Origin: Priestia megaterium
Lineage (GTDB): Bacteria; Bacillota; Bacilli; Bacillales; Bacillaceae_H
Direction of reading: 5' to 3'
Assembly: GCF_023824195.1 (NCBI RefSeq)
Contig: NZ_CP085444.1
Coordinates: forward strand, 50,001-114,000
Length of the DNA stretch: 64,000 nucleotides
In this document: one piece after another, positions 35,717-44,633 of the stretch
Position numbering within the stretch: the stretch's first letter is position 1
Layout of the letters: each line of letters opens with the position of its first letter
The notes under the pieces: model-generated
What the model was told of the DNA's origin: nothing
Seen by the model: the letters and a program-made list of their open reading frames with translations, nothing else
Database searches by the model: none
Translations under genes and position numbers: made by a program

Positions 35717-37581
35717 TATTGGTTCCCTCCTCTTTCTCTTATTGGAAAAGCAGTATCTATCTTTCCTTCTGAATTTATATACATCCTAATTGTTAAACCA
35801 TCAGAAGTCCTTCCTGCATATAAACCTGACTGACGGTTAATAATCCGTTTATTTTCATAAGCTTCGTTAATTGCATTAAGAACTTGAGCTCTATTCCATT
35901 CTTTTGGAAAAAAGGTAGACAGTGGTGTTTTGTTAATACCTTTCACAGAAATTTTTGCACGATAAATTCCCCTGCTGTCAGGAGGGTCTATTATCTCTAC
36001 AATTTTCCCTCCGCCCATCATGCTCTCGTGATGATAACCTACTGCTTTTCCACGTCTATTTATTTGTCCATGGAAAACATGTTCTACCGTATGAGGTGTA
36101 ACACCTCTTGTACTTTGAGCTCCTTCACTACTTCTAGAAAATAACATCATTGTAGAGTCATTAATTTCTGAAGCAACATTTTTCACGTATGTACTACTTA
36201 GTGTATTAATATTTTTCCCTTGCTCAGCAAAGGCCAGTCTCCTTTGAGGAGTTGCCCCCAAATTCTTTGCAGAAAGTTGATCCAGACTATATTGAACTTT
36301 CCTTTTTAGGAATCCACTTAAATCGGCGGCTTGTTTTACATCTTGTGCAATCCCAGCTGTACCTTTCACAGAAACCCCTACTCCTAAAAGACCTCCTGCA
36401 GCTTGAAGCAAGCTAGTTTGCTTCTCTTCTTTGGTAAGTTTGTTTCCTAATAAGTCTTTCCCCATTGTATACTCGTACATCCCATTCGTTAACAAGAGAC
36501 CATAGATACCTTTTTCTGTTTGTTGAAGTGTTTTAAAAGCTTTTGGTGTTTGATAAAGTGCCATTGCATGATGCGCGGCACTCATGCCTTTAGTAGTTTT
36601 GTAGACCACACTACCACCTTTTACAGCTCGTCCTGCCCAACCTACAAATGGAATAAACCCTGCTGCCGCCATCGCTCCAGCTGTCACTCGTTGCGTTGTA
36701 GAAAGCTTTGTATGTGTAACCGGATCTACGCCCTCTACGGCTCGCTTATAATCATAGTATCCAGTAAGTTCTCCAGCGATATCCAGTCCTTTTTCATACC
36801 CTGGTTTATTAGCTTGAATCTGTCTTTGCTTTTCAGCTTCAATAGCTTCCTTTTTGACTTTGATTCGCTGTTTTTGTTCTGCTTTTCCCTCTACATAATC
36901 TGAAGCTACTTTATCAATTTGCTGCTGTGTTTTGTATGCTTCACTATTTTTATAAGCATTGGCATCAAAGACTAGTTGATAAGCACTGCCTCCTTGGGAG
37001 GTCATCTGTTCCAAACCATTTACGCTGAATTGCACTGATTCGTAGAAGGAATCTAACATTCCATATTCACTTGAAAGCTGATTATCTAGCTCTTCGACTG
37101 CTGTGATGGTACCTGTTCTTTTTTTCTCAGTTGCGCTTAAATCATCTTCAAATGCGTCTATAGAAAACGGTGTAATATGTATAATATCTTCAATATTACT
37201 TAAAATCGACTCAAGTTCAGCGTGCTGCTGTTCGACCATTTGTTTGGAACGACCATTGGCAACCGCCAGCTCTTGTTCTAAAAACGATACATCTACAACT
37301 GTGTCACCTTTTAATTTAGCTTGTTCGGCATAGTCTGCAATACTATTAAAATAGAATTGATGTGAAGAAACAAGACTTTTCCAATGTGTGACGGTATCCA
37401 CTTGTGTTTTATAAAAGCCTTTGATGTTGTCGGCACCTTTTCCTTGAAATTCATGATGTAGTGTAGCCATTGCATGAAGAGCTTTTTTTAATGCTTCTAA
37501 CTGCTCATCGAATGCTTTATACGCTTGTACACGGTCTTTTGCATAGGCCAAAAGCGTATTGGCTTCATATACTTTTCCCAT
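35716..37581 (-). CDS. LXG polymorphic toxin with C-terminal EndoU RNase domain
   Basis: 621 aa. Residues 1 to about 200 form the alpha-helical LXG export domain (MGKVYEANTLLAYAKDRVQAY...) recognised by type VII (Yuk/ESS) secretion. A glycine-rich pre-toxin segment, GAMAAAGFIPFVGWAGRAVKGG, lies near residue 310. The last 120 residues (HTVEHVFHGQINRRGKAVGYHHESMM...) match bacterial EndoU nuclease domains, with two catalytic His regions. It should cleave RNA of competing cells after contact-dependent delivery. The small helical LXG partner proteins often found upstream are not present here. The immunity gene follows. Confidence 0.85.
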   Translation of the reverse strand: MGKVYEANTLLAYAKDRVQAYKAFDEQLEALKKALHAMATLHHEFQGKGADNIKGFYKTQVDTVTHWKSLVSSHQFYFNSIADYAEQAKLKGDTVVDVSFLEQELAVANGRSKQMVEQQHAELESILSNIEDIIHITPFSIDAFEDDLSATEKKRTGTITAVEELDNQLSSEYGMLDSFYESVQFSVNGLEQMTSQGGSAYQLVFDANAYKNSEAYKTQQQIDKVASDYVEGKAEQKQRIKVKKEAIEAEKQRQIQANKPGYEKGLDIAGELTGYYDYKRAVEGVDPVTHTKLSTTQRVTAGAMAAAGFIPFVGWAGRAVKGGSVVYKTTKGMSAAHHAMALYQTPKAFKTLQQTEKGIYGLLLTNGMYEYTMGKDLLGNKLTKEEKQTSLLQAAGGLLGVGVSVKGTAGIAQDVKQAADLSGFLKRKVQYSLDQLSAKNLGATPQRRLAFAEQGKNINTLSSTYVKNVASEINDSTMMLFSRSSEGAQSTRGVTPHTVEHVFHGQINRRGKAVGYHHESMMGGGKIVEIIDPPDSRGIYRAKISVKGINKTPLSTFFPKEWNRAQVLNAINEAYENKRIINRQSGLYAGRTSDGLTIRMYINSEGKIDTAFPIRERGGNQ

Positions 37582-38398
37582 TCATTATAAACCCTCTTTA
37601 CCTTATGATTAATGCATCTCTGATGCGACATTTTCCTCTATTATCCATTATAAAATTACTAATACACTATCTAAATAGGATAATAAGACCTTTTATAAGT
37701 TTGACGATGCATTAAAAAGGATATAATTTCAAAATAGAAGATAATACTCATAGGTATAAATGTTTATTTCAGATTTATATCATGTATAAAATCATCATAG
37801 AACGTGCAATTACATGCGTTGAGTATACCTCAACGCATAGACTTTCATATATGATATTAAGTAGAAATCCTGCATAAAATCTCTCCTTTTTATGAGTGAT
37901 GTCTACTCATTAATACTTCTTTCTTTTAGGAAGTCGTTTTATTATCACTTTAAAATGAAGTAGGAACTTTTAAATATGTAAATAATTAATAACTTTTAAA
38001 CAGTAATATTTAATTTAATATTAATTTAAAATTATCAAGAGTAAAAATAAAGTGATAAACGTTTTTAAGTATATATACTTATTTAAATTTATTTTTTTAT
38101 AATTATTACTTATTTATTTTAACTTATATGAAAGTGAAAGTGTAATCTTACTTTCTATAAATATAGGATATCTTATATATGACTTGTAGAAAAACCAATT
38201 ATTTGTCGTCACTAAGAGTAAATGATAAAACTATATTTCTTTATAAGTTAGTTTATCTATTTACTTCTCTATATAAAATACAATAATTTTGTATTTCAGA
38301 ATAAATGTATGTTATAGAAAATATAGTGACGTTAAATATTTATAAGTTTTATGTTTGGTTATCATTAATATAAAAATTTCTTAAAAGGTAAGTAGAGG
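37582..38398. other. AT-rich intergenic region (0.8 kb)
   Basis: Very AT-rich. The only clear structure is a 10-bp inverted repeat (ATGCGTTGAG/CTCAACGCAT, 37814-37838). No gene is supported; the LXG promoter must be at the left end. Confidence 0.45.
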
Positions 38399-38542
38399 AT
38401 GGGTTGGTATACCTTAAGAAGTAAAATTGGTTCTTTTTCTACATTAGATGTAAATGATAACGCTATTTTTAATAAAATATGTTTAGAATTACTTAATAGT
38501 ATTGCAGAAAGTAAAACTAAACATAATCACCATTATCGGTAG
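38399..38542 (+). CDS. Possible truncated 47-aa ORF ending inside site S9
   Basis: The ATG is preceded by AAGGTAAGTAGAGG. The product MGWYTLRSKIGSFSTLDVNDN... is amphipathic and unknown. Its last codons (HYR, stop) are supplied by the dif-like site itself, as if a longer gene had been cut at a cassette junction. Low confidence as a gene, but the overlap is notable. Confidence 0.35.
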   Translation: MGWYTLRSKIGSFSTLDVNDNAIFNKICLELLNSIAESKTKHNHHYR

Positions 38543-38543
38543 A
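38516..38543 (+). repeat. dif-like Xer site S9
   Basis: Arm ACTAAACATAA, centre TCACCA, arm TTATCGGTAGA. Confidence 0.7.
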
Positions 38544-38549
38544 CATCTC

Positions 38550-39179
38550 CTAATTTGATATAAAGGGTGCTTTATGTATGTAACTTGAGCAAGATACCTG
38601 CTCGATCAAAAATTGTGCGATACCCTCAGCAGATATCTTAAACCCGGGCATATCAAGTGAATTAACCTTTATTTTTTTTGATTCTTTATGTTCTTTAACA
38701 AAAGGCAACCGTACAAGTGTCCAGTCTAATTTGCTTTCTTCAAGGATTTGTAGCTCTTTTTTCTTATCTAAAATCATCTCAGAATAAAGAATACGAAAAG
38801 CAATTGCTCCTAGTTTATTGACGAATGTTTTTTTATCCCCTTTGATATCTAAAGACCCACCCGTTACACCAATATATCTTTTAATTTCAAGTTCTTTCAT
38901 AGTGTTGACGATTAAAGTGGTAGTTTCACTATATAAAGGTTTAGCTCTGTTAGGTTGACCAAATGTATTTATCACTACGTCACATCCATTAATTAGAGAA
39001 TAAATGGAATCTGCATTTCTAGCGTCTCCTTGAATAAAACTTACATTTGGATCTGCAAATGTATGTTTCTCAGGACTTCTAACTAACAAACGGACTTTAT
39101 AACCTTTTTGAATTGCTGTTTCGGCTAAATATTTACCTGCTTTTCCAGTACCTCCAATAATCGCAATTACATTTTTCAT
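38550..39179 (-). CDS. NAD(P)-binding NmrA/SDR-like protein
   Basis: About 209 aa. Starts MKNVIAIIGGTGKAGKYLAETAIQKGYKVRLLVR, a Rossmann motif of the atypical short-chain dehydrogenase group (GGTGKAG). The start at 39179 is favoured by GGAGG; a longer frame to 39245 is less likely. It lacks a clear YxxxK active site, as in NmrA-like proteins. Stands next to a DoxX-like membrane protein gene on the same strand; both lie between S9 and S10. Confidence 0.8.
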   Translation of the reverse strand: MKNVIAIIGGTGKAGKYLAETAIQKGYKVRLLVRSPEKHTFADPNVSFIQGDARNADSIYSLINGCDVVINTFGQPNRAKPLYSETTTLIVNTMKELEIKRYIGVTGGSLDIKGDKKTFVNKLGAIAFRILYSEMILDKKKELQILEESKLDWTLVRLPFVKEHKESKKIKVNSLDMPGFKISAEGIAQFLIEQVSCSSYIHKAPFISN

Positions 39180-39371
39180 ATAAATTAGTTCCTCCACATA
39201 TTCACTTTTGTTTAATTCTATCATTCTATATCCATAAATAACCAAAACAACTTATCTTTTGTTATCTTCTAGTCGATATAACCACCATTAATGGAACAGG
39301 AACCCACACACAAAAAGCCTTAAATTTAATAAAATGTAAGGCTTTCGAAATGCAACATAATTTCGGTAGGT

Positions 39372-39722
39372 TTAGGAAAACACATCCGAGTTCCAGAAAA
39401 TAACTACTATAGATAAGATCAAACAGATTGTTGCAGGAATAACAGTTACAATAGATTGATGAGCTCGAAACATATGAGCATGTATGGCCCCCATCATGAG
39501 AATTATAAATAATATGCCCGATCCTAAAACCAAGTGTTGATTCCAAATACCGCCGATCATTCCTATTGCTCCAATGAGTTCAATAAGTCCAATTGCAGAC
39601 ATGAACCATAATGGGTATCGATAGTGCCGCCAATGTTCAACTTGAAACGGTATACGAAAAAGTTTTATAAATCCTCCTATTAAAATAAAGATTGCTAAAA
39701 TCACTTGCACAAAAGTGATCAT
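39372..39722 (-). CDS. DoxX-like membrane protein
   Basis: 116 aa, four helices. The block FIKLFRIPFQVEHWRHYRYPLWFMSAIGLIELIGAIGMIGGIW is typical of DoxX-like (DUF4870/DoxX_2) proteins. Ribosome site AAAAGGAGGAAGC. Function unknown; such genes often neighbour oxidoreductases, as here. Confidence 0.8.
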   Translation of the reverse strand: MITFVQVILAIFILIGGFIKLFRIPFQVEHWRHYRYPLWFMSAIGLIELIGAIGMIGGIWNQHLVLGSGILFIILMMGAIHAHMFRAHQSIVTVIPATICLILSIVVIFWNSDVFS

Positions 39723-39855
39723 CTAAGCTTCCTCCTTTTAATGATCTTGTTTAGAGATATTTTCAAGTAGGAATGAATGGATATATATTCCTTGTTGTAT
39801 TTTATCATTAATGATGAATTATTAAATTAAAATTATGTATACCATATACACATTT

Positions 39856-39883
39856 AGTTAACATAATGAATGTTCTCGGTAGA
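39856..39883 (+). repeat. dif-like Xer site S10
   Basis: Arm AGTTAACATAA, centre TGAATG, arm TTCTCGGTAGA. TATACCATATAC accessory motif upstream, terminator stem immediately downstream. Confidence 0.75.
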
Positions 39884-39887
39884 AATA

Positions 39888-39920
39888 AAAAAGGACTTTA
39901 AATTTAAAGTCCTTTTTATG
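39888..39920. terminator. Terminator next to site S10
   Basis: AAAAAGGACTTTAAA pairs with TTTAAAGTCCTTTTT; fully palindromic and bidirectional. Confidence 0.85.
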
Positions 39921-39968
39921 TTTCATCAATCTAATTGGAAAAAATAATTCATGCATTTTATATTGGAT

Positions 39969-41270
39969 TTAAACTTCTTTATTTACGTTAAGTGTACGCT
40001 CGTTTTTTCCTCCATGCGCCCATATTACAACTGGAATTAAGATTAAAGATAAAATGCCGCCACTTAATGATAAGGTTGCATAACTGGAATGAGCTACGAC
40101 CATTCCAGATAAGGCCCCACCAGAAGCCCCTGCCAATGCAATTAAAACATCTATAGTTCCTTGAGTTTTGGCACGTGTAGATGGTTCCGTAGCATCAACA
40201 ATTTGTGCAGTTCCACTTATCAAGCCTAGATTCCATCCCAATCCCAATAAACAAAGAGCAAGGACTAGAAAACCCATTGAACTACTTGGAGCTATAGCTG
40301 CTACGAAACCCGCCAAAAGTAAGGTGACTCCAGAAGCAATCGTCATAGCCGTTCGTCCAATCTTATCAATCAGAATTCCTGTAACTAACGATGGAAGATA
40401 CATGGAACCTATATGAGCTCCAATGACAATTCCTACTTCACGTAAACCGTGACCATGATGTCCCATATGTACAGGTGTCATGGTCATAATAGCAACCATT
40501 ACAATTTGAGTAAGTACCATAACTGTTGCACCAACAGCCACTCCTTTTTTATTAGTTGACTGTTCAGTATTTGTTAGATTTTGTTGAGTGTCACGTTTCT
40601 GTTTATTCGCTTCTATTGCTCTTGCTATTAGTAGTGGATCTGGATGAAGCATAATAAAAAAGACAAGACCAGCTAATATATATGCAGCTGCTGCTAAAAT
40701 GAAAGGCCCTGCAAGTGCCGGAACACCAATTGAAAGCGCAAAATGCCCCATTACATTAACTAAATTTGGGCCTGCAACAGCTCCAAAGGTGGTGAAAACC
40801 ATGGCCATACTAACTGCAGTTGCCCGTTGTTTTGCGCTTGCTAAGTCTGTGCCTGCGTAACGAGCTTGTAGATTAGTTGCTGTTCCTGCTCCATAAATAA
40901 GAAGAGAAGCAAATAAGAGAAAAATACTATTTATAATGGCTGAAAAGATAACTCCAATTGCTCCAATTCCACCTACTATAAAGCCTGTTGCTAGACCAAA
41001 GCGACGTCCATATCGTTGCGAAAGCCTTCCGACTGCTAAAGCAGCTCCTGCTGATCCTAAAGTAAACATAGCAGTTGGCAATCCTGAAACTGCATCTGTA
41101 CCAAGCATTTGTTGAGCAAGGATTGCTCCTACAGTTATTCCAGCAGCAAGACCGGCTCCTCCAAAAATTTGTGAAAGGCCAACGATAAATAATGTACGCT
41201 TGTATAACCTGTTCTTTTTTTCAGGAGAGTCAATATAACTTTGAATTAAATCATTCGTATACCTTGTCAT
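39969..41270 (-). CDS. MFS-family transporter
   Basis: About 433 aa, 12 helices. Major-facilitator signature A is around GRLSQRYGRRFGLATGFIVG (loop 2-3), repeated as TGILIDKIGRTAMTIASG in the second half; a His-rich loop, HMGHHGHG, precedes helix 7. Start ATG 41270 is chosen over a GTG 9 nt upstream because GTGGGTG precedes it. Resembles YdeR/NreB-like drug or metal exporters; substrate unknown. Confidence 0.83.
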   Translation of the reverse strand: MTRYTNDLIQSYIDSPEKKNRLYKRTLFIVGLSQIFGGAGLAAGITVGAILAQQMLGTDAVSGLPTAMFTLGSAGAALAVGRLSQRYGRRFGLATGFIVGGIGAIGVIFSAIINSIFLLFASLLIYGAGTATNLQARYAGTDLASAKQRATAVSMAMVFTTFGAVAGPNLVNVMGHFALSIGVPALAGPFILAAAAYILAGLVFFIMLHPDPLLIARAIEANKQKRDTQQNLTNTEQSTNKKGVAVGATVMVLTQIVMVAIMTMTPVHMGHHGHGLREVGIVIGAHIGSMYLPSLVTGILIDKIGRTAMTIASGVTLLLAGFVAAIAPSSSMGFLVLALCLLGLGWNLGLISGTAQIVDATEPSTRAKTQGTIDVLIALAGASGGALSGMVVAHSSYATLSLSGGILSLILIPVVIWAHGGKNERTLNVNKEV

Positions 41271-41279
41271 GTTAAACAC

Positions 41280-41523
41280 CCACTTACATTTTAGTTGTTA
41301 ATCAACTGTTTCCGTTTTTATAAATCCTCAACTATTTTGTCGAACTCTTGAAACTTTCCTCCTTTAAGATTTATTTAGGATAAATAACATTTCTATTATG
41401 GAAGAATTAGATAAAAACTCTTATTATTTAGTCTATATCATATACATAGTTAGTTGCTATGATTACAATTTTTCACAGAAATAAAGTCTATATATTTTCT
41501 ATATAGACTTTACTAATTTATTT
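41280..41523. other. Intergenic region with a degenerate dif-like element
   Basis: At 41452-41479: arm AGTTGCTATGA, centre TTACAA, arm TTTTTCACAGA, preceded by ATATCATATACATAGTT, the accessory motif seen near good sites. Probably a decayed site. An inverted repeat follows (AAAGTCTATATA/TATATAGACTTT). Confidence 0.35.
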
Positions 41524-42435
41524 TTATACTGAAGCTGAAACCTTTTCTTTTTTTCTGAGGTGTAAAAAGCCAGAAGCTACTAAAACACCTAAAATAACTA
41601 AACATGTGCCTATTACTTGAGGTAATGCGATAAGGGTACCGGTTAAAATAGAAAGGATCATGGTGACTACTGGAACTAAATTAAAAAATAAAGACGTATT
41701 ACTTGCGCCAATAGCAGCCATTCCCTTATTCTACCACAGATAGCCTAATACACTTGTAAATAGAGCCATAAAGAGAATAGCTCCCCAAGCTGACGATGTA
41801 ACGTGTGACAAAGGTTGAGGGCTTGGTGAAAAAGCTGTTAAGATGACCAAACAAAGAGAACCAATAATCATTGTATAAGTAGTTGTCTCCATTGAGGAAC
41901 TACCACTCAAATATTTTCTTCCTAGTACACCATATAAAGCCCAACATAGATTCCCTGCTAAAATGAGTAAATCACCTTTAGAAATGGATAGTGTTTGAAT
42001 AATTTCTAACGAACCTTGCGTTAAGACAAGGGTAACGCCTACTAAGGCAAAAGATATACCCAGCATCTGCTGTTTTGTAATGGGATTTTTTAAAATAAAA
42101 TAAGCAAAAAGTGCAGTTACCAGAGGATTAGTTCCCATGATGAGGGCCCCATTTAAAGGGGACGTATAGTGCATTCCTAGAAAGAAAAAAGCATTGAATC
42201 CAAAAATCCCTATGATGCCAAGTAAAATATACATTTTCCAATAAATCATAATGGTTTCTACCTTTATTTGTTTTTGTAATCCTAATATCAGAACCATAAC
42301 AAGTGCAGCAATTCCAAATAGCCATGCTGCAGCACTTGCAGGGGAGAAATAGTGAACAGCATACTTAGCTATGTTGAACGTAGCACCTGTAAAGATAGCG
42401 AAACCTATTAACATAAGGTATATTCTACTTTTCAT
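41524..42435 (-). pseudogene. EamA/DMT transporter with an in-frame stop
   Basis: The first 234 codons (MKSRIYLMLIGFAIFTGATFNIAKY...) and the next 65 or so (MAAIGASNTSLFFNLVPVVTMILSI...) are one EamA protein in the same frame. They are broken by TAG at 41731-41733 within GYLW-stop-NKG. Intact homologues read YxWWNKGM-like there, so the stop is probably a Trp TGG to TAG change. The start overlaps the upstream MerR gene by 11 bp, so both formed one operon. Confidence 0.8.
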
Positions 42436-42832
42436 CTTTCAAATCTCCAATCATTGTTTCATACGTCTCTAATTTCTCTTTGGTCACATTCATAACTGTT
42501 TCAATCGCTTGTTTTTGCTTTTCTAGAAGAAGTAAATGTTTATTCAAAATATCTGCCCTCGTTTGAATCTTTTTTAATTGAATGGCTGTAGAATCAATAT
42601 TTTCTAGGAGACATCCATCCTTTAAAAATTCCTGGATATCTTCCAAAGACATTCCTGTTTGTTTTAACATTTTCATAAATTTGAGAAGGCGAATTTCACC
42701 TTCTGTATATCTTCTTTTTCCACCTTTTCTTAACGGTGAAGACAATAACCCAATCTTTTCATAATAACGCAATGTATGTGCAGAAAGACCGGTCATTCTT
42801 GCTACTTCTTGAATACTGAATAAATTTTCCAT
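42425..42832 (-). CDS. MerR-family transcriptional regulator
   Basis: 135 aa. The N-terminal helix-turn-helix FSIQEVARMTGLSAHTLRYYEKIGLLSP-type block is clear, then RRYTEGEIRLLKFMKMLKQTGMSLEDIQEFL and a C-terminal coiled coil. It is closest to the AdhR/YraB subgroup that senses aldehydes and electrophiles. It overlaps the transporter gene downstream, is divergent from a carboxymuconolactone decarboxylase-like gene, and a dyad fills the shared promoter region. Confidence 0.87.
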   Translation of the reverse strand: MENLFSIQEVARMTGLSAHTLRYYEKIGLLSSPLRKGGKRRYTEGEIRLLKFMKMLKQTGMSLEDIQEFLKDGCLLENIDSTAIQLKKIQTRADILNKHLLLLEKQKQAIETVMNVTKEKLETYETMIGDLKDEK

Positions 42833-42866
42833 ATGAGCAATTATAACATGATAAATAAAAGTCTTG

Positions 42867-42886
42867 CTTTAGAGCGCACTCTAAAG
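42867..42886. promoter_or_regulatory. MerR/AdhR-type operator
   Basis: CTTTAGAGCGCACTCTAAAG is a near-perfect palindrome between the divergent MerR and CMD genes and lies in the promoter spacer. It resembles the AdhR box (CTTAGAG...CTCTAAG). Confidence 0.75.
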
Positions 42887-42937
42887 ATTACTATTTAATT
42901 TATAGATAAAATCACTACATTTTAAGGAGAGATTCAA

Positions 42938-43330
42938 TTGATAAACGAACGCTATGAAAATGGATGGAAAAAGTTAATGGAGGTAGATGGAGAAGGAGGA
43001 AAACGAGTAATTGAATCATTAAAGGACATTGCTCCTGATCTTGGAAGGTATGTCATCGAGTTTGCCTTTGGAGATATCTATAAAAGAAAAGGAATTAGTC
43101 TACAGCAAAAACAGTTGGTAACTATAGCCTCACTAGCGACACAAGGGGGATGTGAGCCACAACTAAATGTCCATATTAATGCAGCTCTTAACGTGGGGCT
43201 TACTGCAAATGACATAGTGGAGGTTATTATACACTGTATTCCATATACCGGTTTTCCAAAAGTTTTAAATGCAGTTTTTGTTGCTAAACAAGTTTTCGAA
43301 GAAAGAGATTTAAAAGTAACTACTAAATAA
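42938..43330 (+). CDS. Carboxymuconolactone decarboxylase-like protein
   Basis: 130 aa. Starts with TTG behind AAGGAGA. The block IYKRKGISLQQKQLVTIASLATQGGCEPQLNVHINAALNVGLTANDIVEVIIHCIPYTGFPKVLNA is the CMD/AhpD-like domain, without the CxxC of AhpD peroxidases. In Bacillus this gene (YraA/YraC context) is part of the MerR-controlled electrophile response. Divergent from the MerR gene. Confidence 0.85.
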   Translation: MINERYENGWKKLMEVDGEGGKRVIESLKDIAPDLGRYVIEFAFGDIYKRKGISLQQKQLVTIASLATQGGCEPQLNVHINAALNVGLTANDIVEVIIHCIPYTGFPKVLNAVFVAKQVFEERDLKVTTK

Positions 43331-43357
43331 AAAAGCCTGTATACGACATAAAAAGTT

Positions 43358-43385
43358 AGGTAACATAATGGATTTTATTAGAAAT
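43358..43385 (+). repeat. dif-like Xer site S11
   Basis: Arm AGGTAACATAA, centre TGGATT, arm TTATTAGAAAT. Immediately followed by a terminator (AAAGCCC...GGGCTTT). Confidence 0.75.
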
Positions 43386-43445
43386 CATATACAAAAAAGC
43401 CCTGTTATTAAGGGCTTTCACTTGTTTATTCTTATATATTTAATG

Positions 43446-43949
43446 TTACATTTTGGGAGCTTCCATACCGAAATTCGCCCATTCTTCTTTTGATGGCCCA
43501 TAAATACCTGGAACGGTTAATCCTGCTTGTCTCATAAGAACGGTCATTTGTCCCCGATGGTGGGTTTGATGTTGTATTAAAAACATTAAAAGTGACCCAT
43601 TTGGTATTTTCTGACCTAAAAAGTCTACTCGTTCTTCTAACGTTTTGTCGATCCATTGAGTTTTTAATGCTTGTACAAATGCGTCACTTGCTTGCTGATA
43701 GCTGTCTGCTATAAACTGAGCCGTAGTAGGAACGGGCCAATCTTTAGACGGTGCTTCAAATGTTAAGTTAGTATTTGAAGCAATTATGTGAATGGAAGCT
43801 ACTGTATGCCAAGCAATACGTCCTAAAGTCCAATTTTGTGAAGTAATTTCCTGTTTAAGCGACCCATCAGTTAAATTTTTTAGTAGTCTCCGAGTAGCAT
43901 TTGCTTCATATTCCCAAGACCTTAAAAAACTATCTAAACTTTGAAACAT
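43446..43949 (-). CDS. DinB-family protein (putative metal-dependent thiol transferase)
   Basis: 167 aa, four-helix bundle. The metal-binding His triad is visible: one in IAWHTVASI near residue 48 and two in HQTHHRGQM near residues 127-131. Several Firmicute relatives use bacillithiol as cofactor (BstA/YfiT group); that this one does is inference. Ribosome site AAGGGGGAA. Only gene between sites S11 and S12. Confidence 0.85.
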   Translation of the reverse strand: MFQSLDSFLRSWEYEANATRRLLKNLTDGSLKQEITSQNWTLGRIAWHTVASIHIIASNTNLTFEAPSKDWPVPTTAQFIADSYQQASDAFVQALKTQWIDKTLEERVDFLGQKIPNGSLLMFLIQHQTHHRGQMTVLMRQAGLTVPGIYGPSKEEWANFGMEAPKM

Positions 43950-44318
43950 AAAATTCCCCCTTTTGTTTATCCTTTTAATTCCATTTTAACAATAGTTATA
44001 TTATAAAACACTATGTATAAAACGTTCATTCCTAGTTTACGTAAGCACGGTTATAGGTAGTCATAACACAAAGTAGGAAACATAAAATATAGTAAGGAAC
44101 TATCAGCCTGATCTTTCCTTAAGAAAAAACAATCCAACTCCCACGGATTGTTTTTTCTCTTTTTATGTAAATGATTAATTTTTTACATATTGAGCAAACT
44201 ACACCAGACGCCGTGAGGCATCATAAAATGACTCTCCATTCCTTACGGGGACAGAAAAAGCCACTGATTAGGTCCAGTGGCTTTTCTTGTTTTCAGACTG
44301 TATATGATATACAAAGTT

Positions 44319-44346
44319 AGTTAACATAATGCATTTTCTAGGAACA
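44319..44346 (+). repeat. dif-like Xer site S12 (best match to dif)
   Basis: Arm AGTTAACATAA, centre TGCATT, arm TTCTAGGAACA. From memory, reversed B. subtilis dif has arms AGTTTACATAA and TTCTAGGAAGT, so 19 of 22 arm bases agree. GTATATGATATAC palindrome upstream; terminator hairpin directly downstream. Left edge of the biosynthetic region. Confidence 0.8.
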
Positions 44347-44378
44347 AAAAACAGCCTTTGAAAGGCTGCTTTTTTCCT
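44346..44378. terminator. Terminator next to site S12
   Basis: AAAAAACAGCCTTT pairs with AAAGGCTGCTTTTTT. Confidence 0.85.
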
Positions 44379-44633
44379 CTTAAAAGTTCTTTGAGAGCTT
44401 AAAATATAATTTCATTTACTTCTTTTAATGTAACGAACCTGCCACCCAGCGCATTATTATGAACCTTTTGGAATTATTGTTCCAAGGGGTTTTTTAGGTG
44501 ATATATGTAGCTATAATATGATTTTTCGTTTTATTGGAATTACTTTTTGCGGTATAACGTAAAATGTTTGTGTTATATACAAACAGATATGCGGTGCATC
44601 GTACTCTATTTTCCAATAAAATGAAAAACGAAG

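Larger units (their letters stand above)
43950..44633. other. Intergenic region with terminators and site S12
   Basis: Three terminators (44126-44157, 44258-44286, 44346-44377) and site S12. A possible decayed site is at 44075-44102 (arm AGGAAACATAA, centre AATATA, arm GTAAGGAACTA). No gene seen. Confidence 0.5.

Noticed and set aside
44520..44575. TTGCGGTATAACGTAAAAT, resembling half a ComA box or half an inverted dif-like site
   Set aside because: Only one arm matches; the partner arm at the required distance is unrelated.
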